This document shows, piece after piece, positions 27,406 through 35,534 of a DNA stretch of 64,000 nt (within the stretch, counting starts at the first letter, position 1; each line of letters opens with the position of its first letter). The notes beneath the pieces are model-generated. The model was given only the letters and a program-made list of their open reading frames with translations, searched no databases and was not told the origin of the DNA. This DNA is from Fusibacter sp. 3D3 (GTDB lineage Bacteria; Bacillota; Clostridia; Peptostreptococcales; Acidaminobacteraceae), in the NCBI RefSeq assembly GCF_001748365.1, contig NZ_BDHH01000008.1:143057-207056 (forward strand). The letters run 5' to 3'. A program made the translations under genes and the position numbers.

Positions 27406-29489
27406 TAAACCCAGTAAAACTCAATGAAGTGCCTAAAAATCTACTCTATGCACTGGATATTGGTACACGTAGCGTGGTAGGAACCATTGCCAAAAAAGAA
27501 GGCAATGATTATGTCGTTGTGGATTATGAAATCATGGCGCATCCTGATAGGGCCATGTTTGATGGACAGATTCACGATATCGCTAAGGTGACTGAAGTTG
27601 TGAGGCATGTGACCGATCAGTTAGAACAGAGAAATGGATTTAAGCTCGAACGTGCTGCTATAGCCGCAGCGGGTAGAGCGCTTAAGACTGAACGTGCCAG
27701 TGTAGAAAGAGAACTGGATTTTACGAAAGAAATCAAAAAAACACTTACGGACAGCATCGAGATGGAAGCCATTCAGCAAGCACAAAAGATATTGGTGAAT
27801 GAGCATCAAGTTCAATCTAATTATTATTGTGTGGGCTATAGCGTCATTAATTACTATCTGGATCAAAGTCTGATTCTAAATCCAATCGGACATCGTGGGG
27901 CCAACATTAGAGTGGAAATTATTGCCACGTTTTTGCCACATATTGTCGTAGACAGTCTTTATTCAGTGATTCACAAAGCGGGTCTTGAAGTGATGAATTT
28001 GACACTTGAACCGATTGCAGCTATAAATGTTGCAATTCCAACGAATTTGAGACTTTTAAACCTTGCACTTGTAGATGTTGGTGCGGGGACATCGGATATC
28101 GCCATTTCAAAAGAGGGTACAGTGACTTCTTATGGGATGGTATCGCTCGCAGGAGATGAAATCACAGAAAAACTTGCTCAGACTTATCTGCTGGATTTCA
28201 ACAAAGCAGAGGCCTTAAAAATAAGATTGGCTACAAATGACCGAAACGCTTTTACAGATGTACTGGGCATGTCACATGAAAAGAATACGGATGAGATTAT
28301 GGCGCATTTGAATGAGACCGTTGACCATATCACGAAAGAGATTGCAGAGAACATCATTCAGCTCAACAAAAAGCCTCCAAGTGCCGTCTTCTGTATCGGC
28401 GGGGGTTCTCAGATACCGGGGTTTACAGAATCCCTATCTCAAGCGCTCGGATTGCCAAAAGAGCGTGTTGTGATTAAAACTTGTGATGCACTTGAAAAAG
28501 TGAAATTTGAAAAAGAACCTCTTATTGGGCCTGAATTTATAACGCCTATAGGGATTGGTATTACAGCTTTTGAGGAGAGGGAGCACGATTTTATTCAAGT
28601 GAATGTGAACGACAGTGCCCTTAGACTCTTTAATTCTAAACAACTTCAAGTTTCAGATGCGCTTATTCTCGCTGGCTTTAATGCCAGAAGTCTTATTGCT
28701 GAACGTGGACCTTCGCTTACAGTAAGTGTTGACGGCATGCCTAAGGTGATTAAAGGCGAATACGGCGAACCCGCTCAGATTTATATCAACGGGGTTTTAT
28801 CCAGTCTGGATTCTAAAATTAATCATAAGGATCAAATTAACGTCATTCCTGTGGCAAAAGGGACTGTGCGCGTTGTGACGTTAGAGGAAGTCATCAATTT
28901 TGATATGAGCATCACTTTAAACGGTGAATCCATAAAAATCGTGGATGCCGTAAGTGTCAATGGCAGTTATAGAACTGGAGAGTACGTATTATGTGAAGGA
29001 GATGTCATTGAAACCACTGGCATCGATACGATAAAGGCGCTAGCAAAGCAAACTGAACTCGACATCAGAAGGGTGGCTTTTTTTAAAGGAGATCAAAATC
29101 TTAGTCTTGAGTACAGCTTACAAAGTGGCGATCAAATTGATTTTAAAATAGTCGAGCAGTTTGACTACGAAATTGAAGCGGACATTGTAGAGTCTTCAGA
29201 TGGCTTTGAACATGCATTTGTTGAAGGCCAAGAAGTCCTTACACAAGCGGATCTCATTTTAGAGCGAAAGAGCGTGTCAGCAGCGGGACCAATCCAAGTG
29301 ACTGTCAATGGTGAGTTGGTTTGGATTCCACAAAAAAATAAAGAAACGGTTTTTGTTGATATATTCGATCATATTGACTTTGACATTACGCGTGCCAAGG
29401 GCATTCTTGTCCTCAAACTGAATGGGGAACGCGCACGCTACACGGATATTTTAAAGCACGGCGATATGATAGATATCAACTGGCGTTAA
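27402..29489 (+). CDS. FtsA-like actin-fold ATPase with long C-terminal extension
   Basis: Residues about 10-390 form an FtsA/PilM-type actin fold. Phosphate 1 is ALDIGTRSVVGTI, phosphate 2 is LVDVGAGTSDIAI, and the adenosine motif is VFCIGGGSQIPG. An FtsA 1C-like insertion lies around residues 80-170. The remaining 300 residues are not in FtsA. They contain several beta-rich segments of the form LNGE...DGD/GDxIxI, the last being LNGERARYTDILKHGDMID, which suggests repeated beta-grasp folds. No amphipathic C-terminal FtsA anchor is evident. A cell-envelope or morphogenesis scaffold is a reasonable guess; function is not established. It overlaps nth and the DUF2225 gene by a few bases, so all are one operon. 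Confidence 0.75.
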   Translation: MINPVKLNEVPKNLLYALDIGTRSVVGTIAKKEGNDYVVVDYEIMAHPDRAMFDGQIHDIAKVTEVVRHVTDQLEQRNGFKLERAAIAAAGRALKTERASVERELDFTKEIKKTLTDSIEMEAIQQAQKILVNEHQVQSNYYCVGYSVINYYLDQSLILNPIGHRGANIRVEIIATFLPHIVVDSLYSVIHKAGLEVMNLTLEPIAAINVAIPTNLRLLNLALVDVGAGTSDIAISKEGTVTSYGMVSLAGDEITEKLAQTYLLDFNKAEALKIRLATNDRNAFTDVLGMSHEKNTDEIMAHLNETVDHITKEIAENIIQLNKKPPSAVFCIGGGSQIPGFTESLSQALGLPKERVVIKTCDALEKVKFEKEPLIGPEFITPIGIGITAFEEREHDFIQVNVNDSALRLFNSKQLQVSDALILAGFNARSLIAERGPSLTVSVDGMPKVIKGEYGEPAQIYINGVLSSLDSKINHKDQINVIPVAKGTVRVVTLEEVINFDMSITLNGESIKIVDAVSVNGSYRTGEYVLCEGDVIETTGIDTIKALAKQTELDIRRVAFFKGDQNLSLEYSLQSGDQIDFKIVEQFDYEIEADIVESSDGFEHAFVEGQEVLTQADLILERKSVSAAGPIQVTVNGELVWIPQKNKETVFVDIFDHIDFDITRAKGILVLKLNGERARYTDILKHGDMIDINWR

Positions 29490-30214
29490 TGAAGAAAGGA
29501 TTTTGTGCATTGAGTGATTTATTTGACAGGCAATATACTTGTAACATATGCGGAAATGCATTTGTCTCAAAGCAGGTTAAGACATCTGCATTGAGAATTA
29601 AATTGAGAGAACGTGACTTTCATACGTATTACAGCAGTGAGAGTCCCATTTACTATGGCGTGATCTGTTGTCCTAATTGCGGTTATTCTAAATTTGAGAA
29701 GGACTTCAAGGCACAAATATCAGGCACAGATATGGGATTGGTAAAACAATTGATCTCTTCTAATTGGCGGTATCAAAATTATTGTGATCAGCGTGACACC
29801 AACACGGCGATTCGAGTACACTTGATTGCGCTGGCTAATTATAAAGTGTTAAAGGCAAGTGCCTACACCTTGGGTAAGCTCTATTTGAGATTAGCTTGGT
29901 TTTATAGAGAACTGGAAAGTAATGCGGAAGAGCTTAAGTATTTAAAATGGGCACTTGAGGCGTTTGTTCAAGGATATGAAACTGAAAAAAGAGATGAAAA
30001 CGACGAAAAAGAACTTGAAATCATCTATCTTTTAGGAGAGCTCAATAGGCGTATGGGCAATTATCAAGAAGCAATAAAGTGGTTTAGCAATACGGTTAAT
30101 CATGAATTTGCTTATAAAAACAGGATGATTAAAAGCTATGCGAAGGATCAATGGACACTCTGTACAGAGGCTTATAAGATAGAAAAAATGAAGAATAACA
30201 GTCAGGGAGCATAA
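29489..30214 (+). CDS. DUF2225 family protein
   Basis: The 241-residue protein has an N-terminal zinc-binding part with two CxxC pairs, YTCNICGNAF and CCPNCGYSKF. These flank RLRERDFH-like basic residues, the DUF2225 pattern. Residues 110-230 are helical with TPR-like periodicity (NYQEAIKWFSNTV). DUF2225 proteins are common in Clostridia and Bacilli; their role is unknown. The ATG overlaps the stop of the FtsA-like gene (TAATGA), indicating translational coupling and perhaps a physical link. Confidence 0.82.
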   Translation: MKKGFCALSDLFDRQYTCNICGNAFVSKQVKTSALRIKLRERDFHTYYSSESPIYYGVICCPNCGYSKFEKDFKAQISGTDMGLVKQLISSNWRYQNYCDQRDTNTAIRVHLIALANYKVLKASAYTLGKLYLRLAWFYRELESNAEELKYLKWALEAFVQGYETEKRDENDEKELEIIYLLGELNRRMGNYQEAIKWFSNTVNHEFAYKNRMIKSYAKDQWTLCTEAYKIEKMKNNSQGA

Positions 30215-30217
30215 TGT

Positions 30218-30814
30218 ATGAACATTTATCTAATTAGACACGGTGAGACTTATGCCAACGAAAACAGTCAATTTGCTGGTTTTTGGGATGTTGAGCTCAA
30301 TGAAAAGGGTAAAATACAAGCTGAGGTCGTGGCTGAAAAACTCAAAGATATCCCATTTGAGAAAATCTTTGTGTCAGATCTTCAAAGAGCTCAAAATACC
30401 TGCGCAGCCATCGCTAGAAACCGTAATGTGACGCCTATTGTCACAGAAAATCTCAGGGAGATGAACTTTGGGAACTGGGAAGGGTTAAAATTTAATGATA
30501 TTAAAGAACGCAATCCAGATCTTTTAAAGCAATGGTTTGATGACTATAAACATTTTAAAGTACCCGGCGGTGAAAGCACAGCGGAGATGTACCAAAGAAC
30601 AACGCACTTCTTTAAGTCAGTCCTAAGTGATTACAATTGTGACGACCCTATAAACTTGCTCTTTGTCGCACATGGCGGTGTTATTCAAGCTCTGCTCAGC
30701 TATCTGTGCTATGATGCGCTAGAAGGTTACTGGCGATTCCATATCGAGAATTGTGGTGTGAACCAAATTCAATACGTTATGGGCATGCCTGTGATCTATG
30801 CCATAAATAAATAG
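30218..30814 (+). CDS. Histidine phosphatase family protein
   Basis: The 198-residue protein has the canonical IYLIRHGETYANE motif near residue 3, SDLQRAQNTC, the acidic EMNFGNWEG, and the second catalytic His in LFVAHGGVIQALL. It is a phosphoglycerate-mutase-fold phosphatase of the CobC/GpmB-like group. It is the second such gene in the window and, unlike the one at 4707, keeps the standard RHGE. The substrate is unclear. A GGGAGC site precedes the ATG, and the gene ends the nth operon. Confidence 0.87.
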   Translation: MNIYLIRHGETYANENSQFAGFWDVELNEKGKIQAEVVAEKLKDIPFEKIFVSDLQRAQNTCAAIARNRNVTPIVTENLREMNFGNWEGLKFNDIKERNPDLLKQWFDDYKHFKVPGGESTAEMYQRTTHFFKSVLSDYNCDDPINLLFVAHGGVIQALLSYLCYDALEGYWRFHIENCGVNQIQYVMGMPVIYAINK

Positions 30815-31057
30815 AGATTTTACTGACTGTAAAATTGTTTGCGTATCAGAGGCGTGTATTGGGTATTATCGTGTTAGTAGTAAGTTTTTTGTAGATTTAC
30901 TTTGATCTGTTTTCAATATATTGGGCCCCAATTCATATATTGAGAATTTGGTTTGTATATGTGCTATAAAAATCATAAAAAGTGAATTATTTATAAAGAA
31001 GTATGGTATATTATATATATTAAAAGAGTATGGGGACTCTAGATTGGAGGCGGTAGT

Positions 31058-31522
31058 GTGAACGTAGAATATATTAATGCATTTGTCAAAGCATCGACAG
31101 AAGTTTTGAATAATTTTGTCACTGAGAAATTTTCTGTGGGAAAACCGACAATAAGGACAAATCCTTTTCCGACGAAAGAGATTGTTATTATGCTCGGAAT
31201 AACTGGAGAAATTAAAGGACAAGCTGTATTTAGTCTTTCAGAGGAAATGGCTAAGACGATTGCTTCAGGAATGATGATGGGCATGCCTGTACCTGAGATT
31301 GATGAAATGGCGAAAAGTGCGCTCTCTGAACTTGGCAATATGATCATGGGGAACTCTGCAACATTATTGTTTAACCAAGGTGTTCAGATCGATATCACGC
31401 CACCAACGTTGGTAAGAGGCAATTCGATTGAAATTTCAGCTGCTGGCATGGAGACAATTCTTGTACCCCTCGTCTCTTCTGTTGGAGAAGTGGAATTTGA
31501 TATTGGCATAAAAAAGGGCTAG
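31058..31522 (+). CDS. cheX: CheX-like chemotaxis phosphatase
   Basis: The 154-residue protein matches CheX. It has a substrate segment with the catalytic pair E-x-x-N in SALSELGNMIMGNSA and the glycine-rich GEIKGQAVFSLSEEMA. CheX dephosphorylates CheY-P, resetting the motor. It starts with GTG after GGAGGCGGTA. The 243-nt upstream gap holds a CAATATAT/ATATATTG inverted repeat at about 30914-30944 and an A/T-rich TATATT promoter region near 31010-31020. It fits the many MCP-type transducers in this window. Confidence 0.87.
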   Translation: MNVEYINAFVKASTEVLNNFVTEKFSVGKPTIRTNPFPTKEIVIMLGITGEIKGQAVFSLSEEMAKTIASGMMMGMPVPEIDEMAKSALSELGNMIMGNSATLLFNQGVQIDITPPTLVRGNSIEISAAGMETILVPLVSSVGEVEFDIGIKKG

Positions 31523-31539
31523 GAGAAATTATAGAAATT

Positions 31540-32010
31540 ATGGCGATCAATATTGTATTATATCAACCCGAAATCCCACCTAATACAGGCAATATCGCTA
31601 GAACATGTGCTATTACTGGTGCGAAATTACATTTGATTAAGCCGCTTGGCTTTTCTATCGATGATAAGCATGTAAAACGTGCGGGTCTTGACTATTGGGA
31701 ATTTTTGGACTTAGAAGTGCACGAAGACGACCATGCTTTCTTTGAAAAGTATGGTCATGAAAAGCTTTATTTCGCAACGACTAAGGCAAATTGTTATTAT
31801 GATGAATTCAAGTTTGAAGACAACTGTTTCATCGTCTTCGGAAAGGAGACGGCAGGGCTACCGGCTTATATTCATGAACGCTATAGTGATACGCGGTTTA
31901 AAATACCCATGAGGCAACATGAACATTTGAGAAGTCTGAATCTGTCGAATTCAGTGGCGATTATTTTATATGAAGCTTTGAGACAAAATGCTTTTTTTGA
32001 TCTCAAATAA
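31540..32010 (+). CDS. trmL: tRNA (cytidine(34)-2'-O)-methyltransferase
   Basis: The 156-residue SPOUT methyltransferase opens INIVLYQPEIPPNTGNIAR and carries motif 2 (FIVFGKETAGLP) and motif 3 (RSLNLSNSVAIILYEALRQ), forming the trefoil-knot SAM site. TrmL methylates the wobble 2'-O of tRNA-Leu species. The length and sequence match TrmL closely. It sits 17 nt after cheX, perhaps in one transcript. A large RNA hairpin and terminator follow. Confidence 0.93.
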   Translation: MAINIVLYQPEIPPNTGNIARTCAITGAKLHLIKPLGFSIDDKHVKRAGLDYWEFLDLEVHEDDHAFFEKYGHEKLYFATTKANCYYDEFKFEDNCFIVFGKETAGLPAYIHERYSDTRFKIPMRQHEHLRSLNLSNSVAIILYEALRQNAFFDLK

Positions 32011-32021
32011 TTGAGCAGGAG

Positions 32022-32078
32022 GCCAAATTTCTGAGGATCATATCACCTATTGGGCTAATAGGTGTTCAGGAATTTGGC
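32022..32078 (+). other. Extended structured RNA hairpin upstream of terminator
   Basis: GCCAAATTTCTGA (32022-32034) pairs with TCAGGAATTTGGC (32066-32078) with one G-U pair. An inner stem CACCTATT/AATAGGTG (32044-32051 with 32057-32064) is separated by an asymmetric internal loop. No U-run follows directly, and a separate terminator comes 10 nt later. It may be a 3' element of trmL or a leader of the Na/Pi symporter gene. Confidence 0.65.
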
Positions 32079-32087
32079 TCATAAAAT

Positions 32088-32131
32088 CACTACAAAATGG
32101 TTGGGAAATCATAAATCGTAGTGTTTTTTTT
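32088..32131 (+). terminator. Rho-independent terminator or attenuator before the Na/Pi symporter
   Basis: CACTAC (32088-32093) pairs with GTAGTG (32118-32123), with an inner ATGGTT/AATCAT stem, followed by T8. It lies 32 nt before the symporter start, so it could be an attenuator. Confidence 0.8.
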
Positions 32132-32162
32132 ATGAATACAATGAGATTGAAGGGAGATTTGT

Positions 32163-33815
32163 ATGGATGCGATATCTTCAAAGGAAATTATGGAGATCCT
32201 ATTTCCTTTGCTGGGTGGACTAGGGCTTTTCCTTTATGGAATGACCATAATGAGTGAGGGGTTAGAGAAGTCAGCTGGTAATAAGCTTGAAAAAATTATA
32301 GAGAAGATTTCTGGTAATATTGTAGTGGGTGTTTTTGCTGGGGCTTTAGTCACTGTGATTGTTCAGAGTTCTTCTGCGACGACGGTGATGGTAGTTGGCT
32401 TTGTCAATGCAGGCATTATGAATCTCACACAGGCGATTGGCTTGATTATGGGCGCGAATATAGGGACGACGATCACAGCACAGTTAGTTTCTATAGAGTT
32501 GACCGCTTTAGCACCCATTGCGATTGCCATAGGTACAGGTGTTAAGCTTTTTTCTAAAAATAATAAATCCATTGTACTTGGCGAAATTGTGCTCGGCTTT
32601 GGTATTTTATTCTTGGGTATGGACCTCATGAAAGAGGCGATGGCACCTCTTAAAACATATCAAGGGTTTAATGATATGATTGTTAGCTTTGGGACTGGTG
32701 GCCTATGGGGAACCATCAAGGGCTTCTTTGCGGGATTCTTGATTACTGCCATCGTTCAGAGTTCAAGTGCAACTACGGGGATTCTTGTGGCACTAGCAGG
32801 GACGGGGGTATTACCGATTGAAGCGGCTTTTCCAGTTTTGCTTGGAACCAACGTAGGGACGTGCGTAACCGCTTTAATTTCATCAATAAGCGCTAATAGA
32901 ACAGCCAAGAGAGCCGCAGTGATGCATCTGCTCTTTAATGTGGTCGGCACGATAATTTTTATCATTTTCTTTAGCCATATTACAGTGTCTCTTGTGAAAT
33001 CGATCAGTACGGATGCTGCAAGACAACTTGCCAATGCACATACCTTTTTTAATATAATGAATACATTGCTATTGCTACCTTTTGCAGGCTTAATTGTCAA
33101 AGCCGTCGAAAAGCTTATTCCAGAGAGTCAGGAAGAGCGGGATTTCGTGGTGATGGGCGTCAAATATCTGGATGACCGTATTTTGGAAACCCCTTCAATT
33201 GCACTTGGTCAAGTGATCAAGGAAGTGCTTCACATGGGAAACCTTGCGATGCTTTCATTTGACAGTGCCGCTGAAGCCGTTCAAGCCAATAGTCAAAAGT
33301 TAGTCGATAAGACTTTTAGGATAGAAAAAACAATCAATGCGCTTGAAAGAGAGATCAGCAATTATTTAGTGAAATTATCCAATACTGCAATAGGAGATGA
33401 TGACCGTAAGCTTTTAGATGGTTTATTCAGTACGGTTAATGATATCGAACGCGTAGGAGACCATGCAGATAATCTTGCAGAACTTGCCCTTTTTAAAATT
33501 GAGAATAATATTGAGTTTTCTGATAAAGCAGTTTTGGAACTCGAAGAAATGGTGTGTAAAGTGCGAAGTGGTTTTGAACTTTCGCTCAGTGCCATGAAGG
33601 ATACGGATTTTAAAGAAGCACAGGAAGTTATTGAACTTGAAGGTGAAATTGACCTCATGGAGAAAACGCTTCGAAAAACACATATTAGACGCTTAAACGA
33701 AGGCAGATGCGAGACCAATGCGGGGATTATATTTCTCGATATAATCTCTAACTTAGAACGTATTTCAGATCATTCATCCAACATCGCATTGGCGGTAATG
33801 GATATTAGAAATTAA
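32163..33815 (+). CDS. Na/Pi cotransporter family protein with PhoU-like C-terminus
   Basis: The 550-residue protein has two Na_Pi_cotrans repeats, each with the hallmark QSSSATT (near residues 68 and 200). About eight hydrophobic helices run to residue 320, then a PhoU-like helical domain (about 350-545, with DIERVGDHADNLAEL and NLERISDHSSNIAL). It imports phosphate with sodium, and the PhoU domain may regulate it. Such NptA-like proteins are a second, lower-affinity phosphate route beside Pst. RBS AAGGGAG is upstream of the ATG. No Pho box is seen; the upstream attenuator-like hairpins could control it. Confidence 0.92.
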   Translation: MDAISSKEIMEILFPLLGGLGLFLYGMTIMSEGLEKSAGNKLEKIIEKISGNIVVGVFAGALVTVIVQSSSATTVMVVGFVNAGIMNLTQAIGLIMGANIGTTITAQLVSIELTALAPIAIAIGTGVKLFSKNNKSIVLGEIVLGFGILFLGMDLMKEAMAPLKTYQGFNDMIVSFGTGGLWGTIKGFFAGFLITAIVQSSSATTGILVALAGTGVLPIEAAFPVLLGTNVGTCVTALISSISANRTAKRAAVMHLLFNVVGTIIFIIFFSHITVSLVKSISTDAARQLANAHTFFNIMNTLLLLPFAGLIVKAVEKLIPESQEERDFVVMGVKYLDDRILETPSIALGQVIKEVLHMGNLAMLSFDSAAEAVQANSQKLVDKTFRIEKTINALEREISNYLVKLSNTAIGDDDRKLLDGLFSTVNDIERVGDHADNLAELALFKIENNIEFSDKAVLELEEMVCKVRSGFELSLSAMKDTDFKEAQEVIELEGEIDLMEKTLRKTHIRRLNEGRCETNAGIIFLDIISNLERISDHSSNIALAVMDIRN

Positions 33816-33833
33816 CTTAATCGTTATAAATTA

Positions 33834-33871
33834 AAAAAAGCATGCCAAATTGCTTGCCATGCTTTTTTCTT
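33834..33871 (+). terminator. Terminator after the Na/Pi symporter gene
   Basis: AAAAAGCATG pairs with CATGCTTTTT around a CCAAATTGCTTGC loop, followed by T-rich sequence. Confidence 0.85.
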
Positions 33872-33919
33872 TTGGTGTATAGTAAAAGAGGAGATTTGTT
33901 CTCTTGAGGAGGAAATAAA

Positions 33920-34861
33920 ATGGTATATGATGTAATCATCATTGGTGCGGGTCCAGCAGGTCTATCATCTGGACTTTATGCAGCAAGAGCTAAAATGAAG
34001 ACCTTGATCATTGAAAAAGATAAAAACGGAGGTCAAATCACAGGGACTGATGACGTTGCAAACTATCCAGGTTCAATTAAAGACGTGACTGGGCCTGCGC
34101 TAGTGGCTAGGATGGTAGAGCAATGTGACGCATTCGGTGCTGAAAGATTAAAGGCAACAGTTGAAAAATTAGAACTCCAAAATGATATTAAAAAAGTGCA
34201 TACAGATAAAGGATTATATGAAGCAAAATCAGTGATTTTGGCAATGGGTGCTGTACCTAGAAAACTGGGCGTTCCTAACGAAATTGCACTTACGGGAAAA
34301 GGCGTATCTTATTGTGCAACTTGTGATGCCGATTTTTTCACAGGTCTTGAAGTGTACGTCATCGGCGGTGGCGATACTGCACTCGAAGAAGGGCTATTCA
34401 TCACGAAATTTGCAAGAAAAGTGACGGTTATTCATAGAAGAGACACTTTTAGAGCTGCAAAATCCATCGTAGAGAAAGCTATGAAGAATCCCAAAATGGA
34501 TTTTATCTATGACTCAGGGATTAAAGAAATTTTAGGAGATGGTCTCGTCCAAGGCTTTGTACTTGAAAACTTTAAAACAGGTGAAGTCAAGACGATTATG
34601 GCAGACGAAAATGATGGCATTCTAGGCCTATTTATTTTTGCGGGATATCTGCCAGAGACACATCTTGTTAATAACCTAGTACACCTCGATGCTATGGGTT
34701 ATATTCAGACAGATGAAAATATGAGGACGAATATACCGGGCGTTTTTGCCGCAGGAGATATACGCGTTAAGTCTTTAAGACAAGTTGTAACGGCTACTGC
34801 AGATGGTGCTATCGCAGCAGTTCAAGCCGAAAAATATGTAGATGAACACTTTGGTGAGTAG
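33920..34861 (+). CDS. trxB: Thioredoxin reductase
   Basis: The 313-residue flavoprotein has the FAD motif IIGAGPAGLSSGLYAARA, active-site CATC in SYCATCDADFF, NADPH motif VIGGGDTALEEGLF and the FAD-binding GVFAAGDIR near the C-terminus. It transfers electrons from NADPH to thioredoxin. The thioredoxin gene follows 11 nt downstream with its own GGAGG. The pair is a unit after its own upstream TATAGT-type -10 region. Confidence 0.94.
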   Translation: MVYDVIIIGAGPAGLSSGLYAARAKMKTLIIEKDKNGGQITGTDDVANYPGSIKDVTGPALVARMVEQCDAFGAERLKATVEKLELQNDIKKVHTDKGLYEAKSVILAMGAVPRKLGVPNEIALTGKGVSYCATCDADFFTGLEVYVIGGGDTALEEGLFITKFARKVTVIHRRDTFRAAKSIVEKAMKNPKMDFIYDSGIKEILGDGLVQGFVLENFKTGEVKTIMADENDGILGLFIFAGYLPETHLVNNLVHLDAMGYIQTDENMRTNIPGVFAAGDIRVKSLRQVVTATADGAIAAVQAEKYVDEHFGE

Positions 34862-34872
34862 GAGGCAAAAAA

Positions 34873-35190
34873 ATGATAGAACTTAGTAAAGAAAATTTTC
34901 AAGAGGAAGTCATCAGTAAAAATGGTCTTGTAATCGTAGATTTTTTCGGTGATGGCTGTGAACCTTGCAAGGCATTGATGCCAGAATTTGAAGCGATTGC
35001 GAGCGAATTCAACGGAAAAGCACACTTTGGAAAACTGAATACAACTGCTGAGAGAAAATTAGCAATCAGCCAGCGCGTACTTGGAATTCCAACAGTTGTT
35101 TTTTATAAAGATGGCCAAAGAATTGCTGAATGCACAAAAGAGGCTGCCAACCGTCAAGTGATTGTAGAAAATATCTTAAAACACTTGTAG
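34873..35190 (+). CDS. trxA: Thioredoxin with atypical GCEPC active site
   Basis: The 105-residue thioredoxin fold has VDFFGDGCEPCKALMPEF where canonical thioredoxins have WCGPC. The tryptophan is replaced by glycine and the CGPC by CEPC. The cis-proline region GIPTVVFYKDG is intact. Such GCxPC thioredoxins are known from glycine-reductase clostridia, where they pair with a dedicated reductase such as the one encoded just upstream. No glycine reductase gene is in the window, so that role is inference. Confidence 0.9.
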   Translation: MIELSKENFQEEVISKNGLVIVDFFGDGCEPCKALMPEFEAIASEFNGKAHFGKLNTTAERKLAISQRVLGIPTVVFYKDGQRIAECTKEAANRQVIVENILKHL

Positions 35191-35534
35191 AATACCCAAT
35201 AAATCATAATGAACACTTTATTTTATAAGTTTATTAAAAACATACAAAGTAATTGTGAAATAATTCAAACAATGATCACTTTTATAGAATTAGTTTATTA
35301 AAATAATATAATGATTATTGAATGGTAAATTGGATATAATGATTAGGTAAGGTTTAAGGATTATGTTAATTCAGCATAATTACATACCTAATAATCGAAT
35401 CTAAGGGGGATTAGTGTCGTAAAAATTCTTAATTTTTTTCTAAAAAAATTGAATAAAAAGAGGAGTTTTTCACTTTGTGTAGAATTAGTATAATTCGGGC
35501 AAAATTCTATATTGATAAGAGGAGGATTTATTAA
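35191..35534 (+). promoter_or_regulatory. Long AT-rich leader with foldable region upstream of bmp
   Basis: There is no gene in these 344 nt. A TATAAT is at about 35335-35340. Beyond it, GATTAGGTA can pair with TACCTAATAATC, and ATTATG/CATAAT forms an inner hairpin. AATTCTTAATTTTTTT near 35427-35442 resembles a weak terminator. A second TATAAT is at about 35488. It could be a regulated leader; no known riboswitch motif was recognised. Confidence 0.4.

Noticed and set aside
35191-35534. Purine riboswitch upstream of the nucleoside transporter
   Set aside because: The conserved purine aptamer core and loop-loop motifs are missing; only generic stems are visible.
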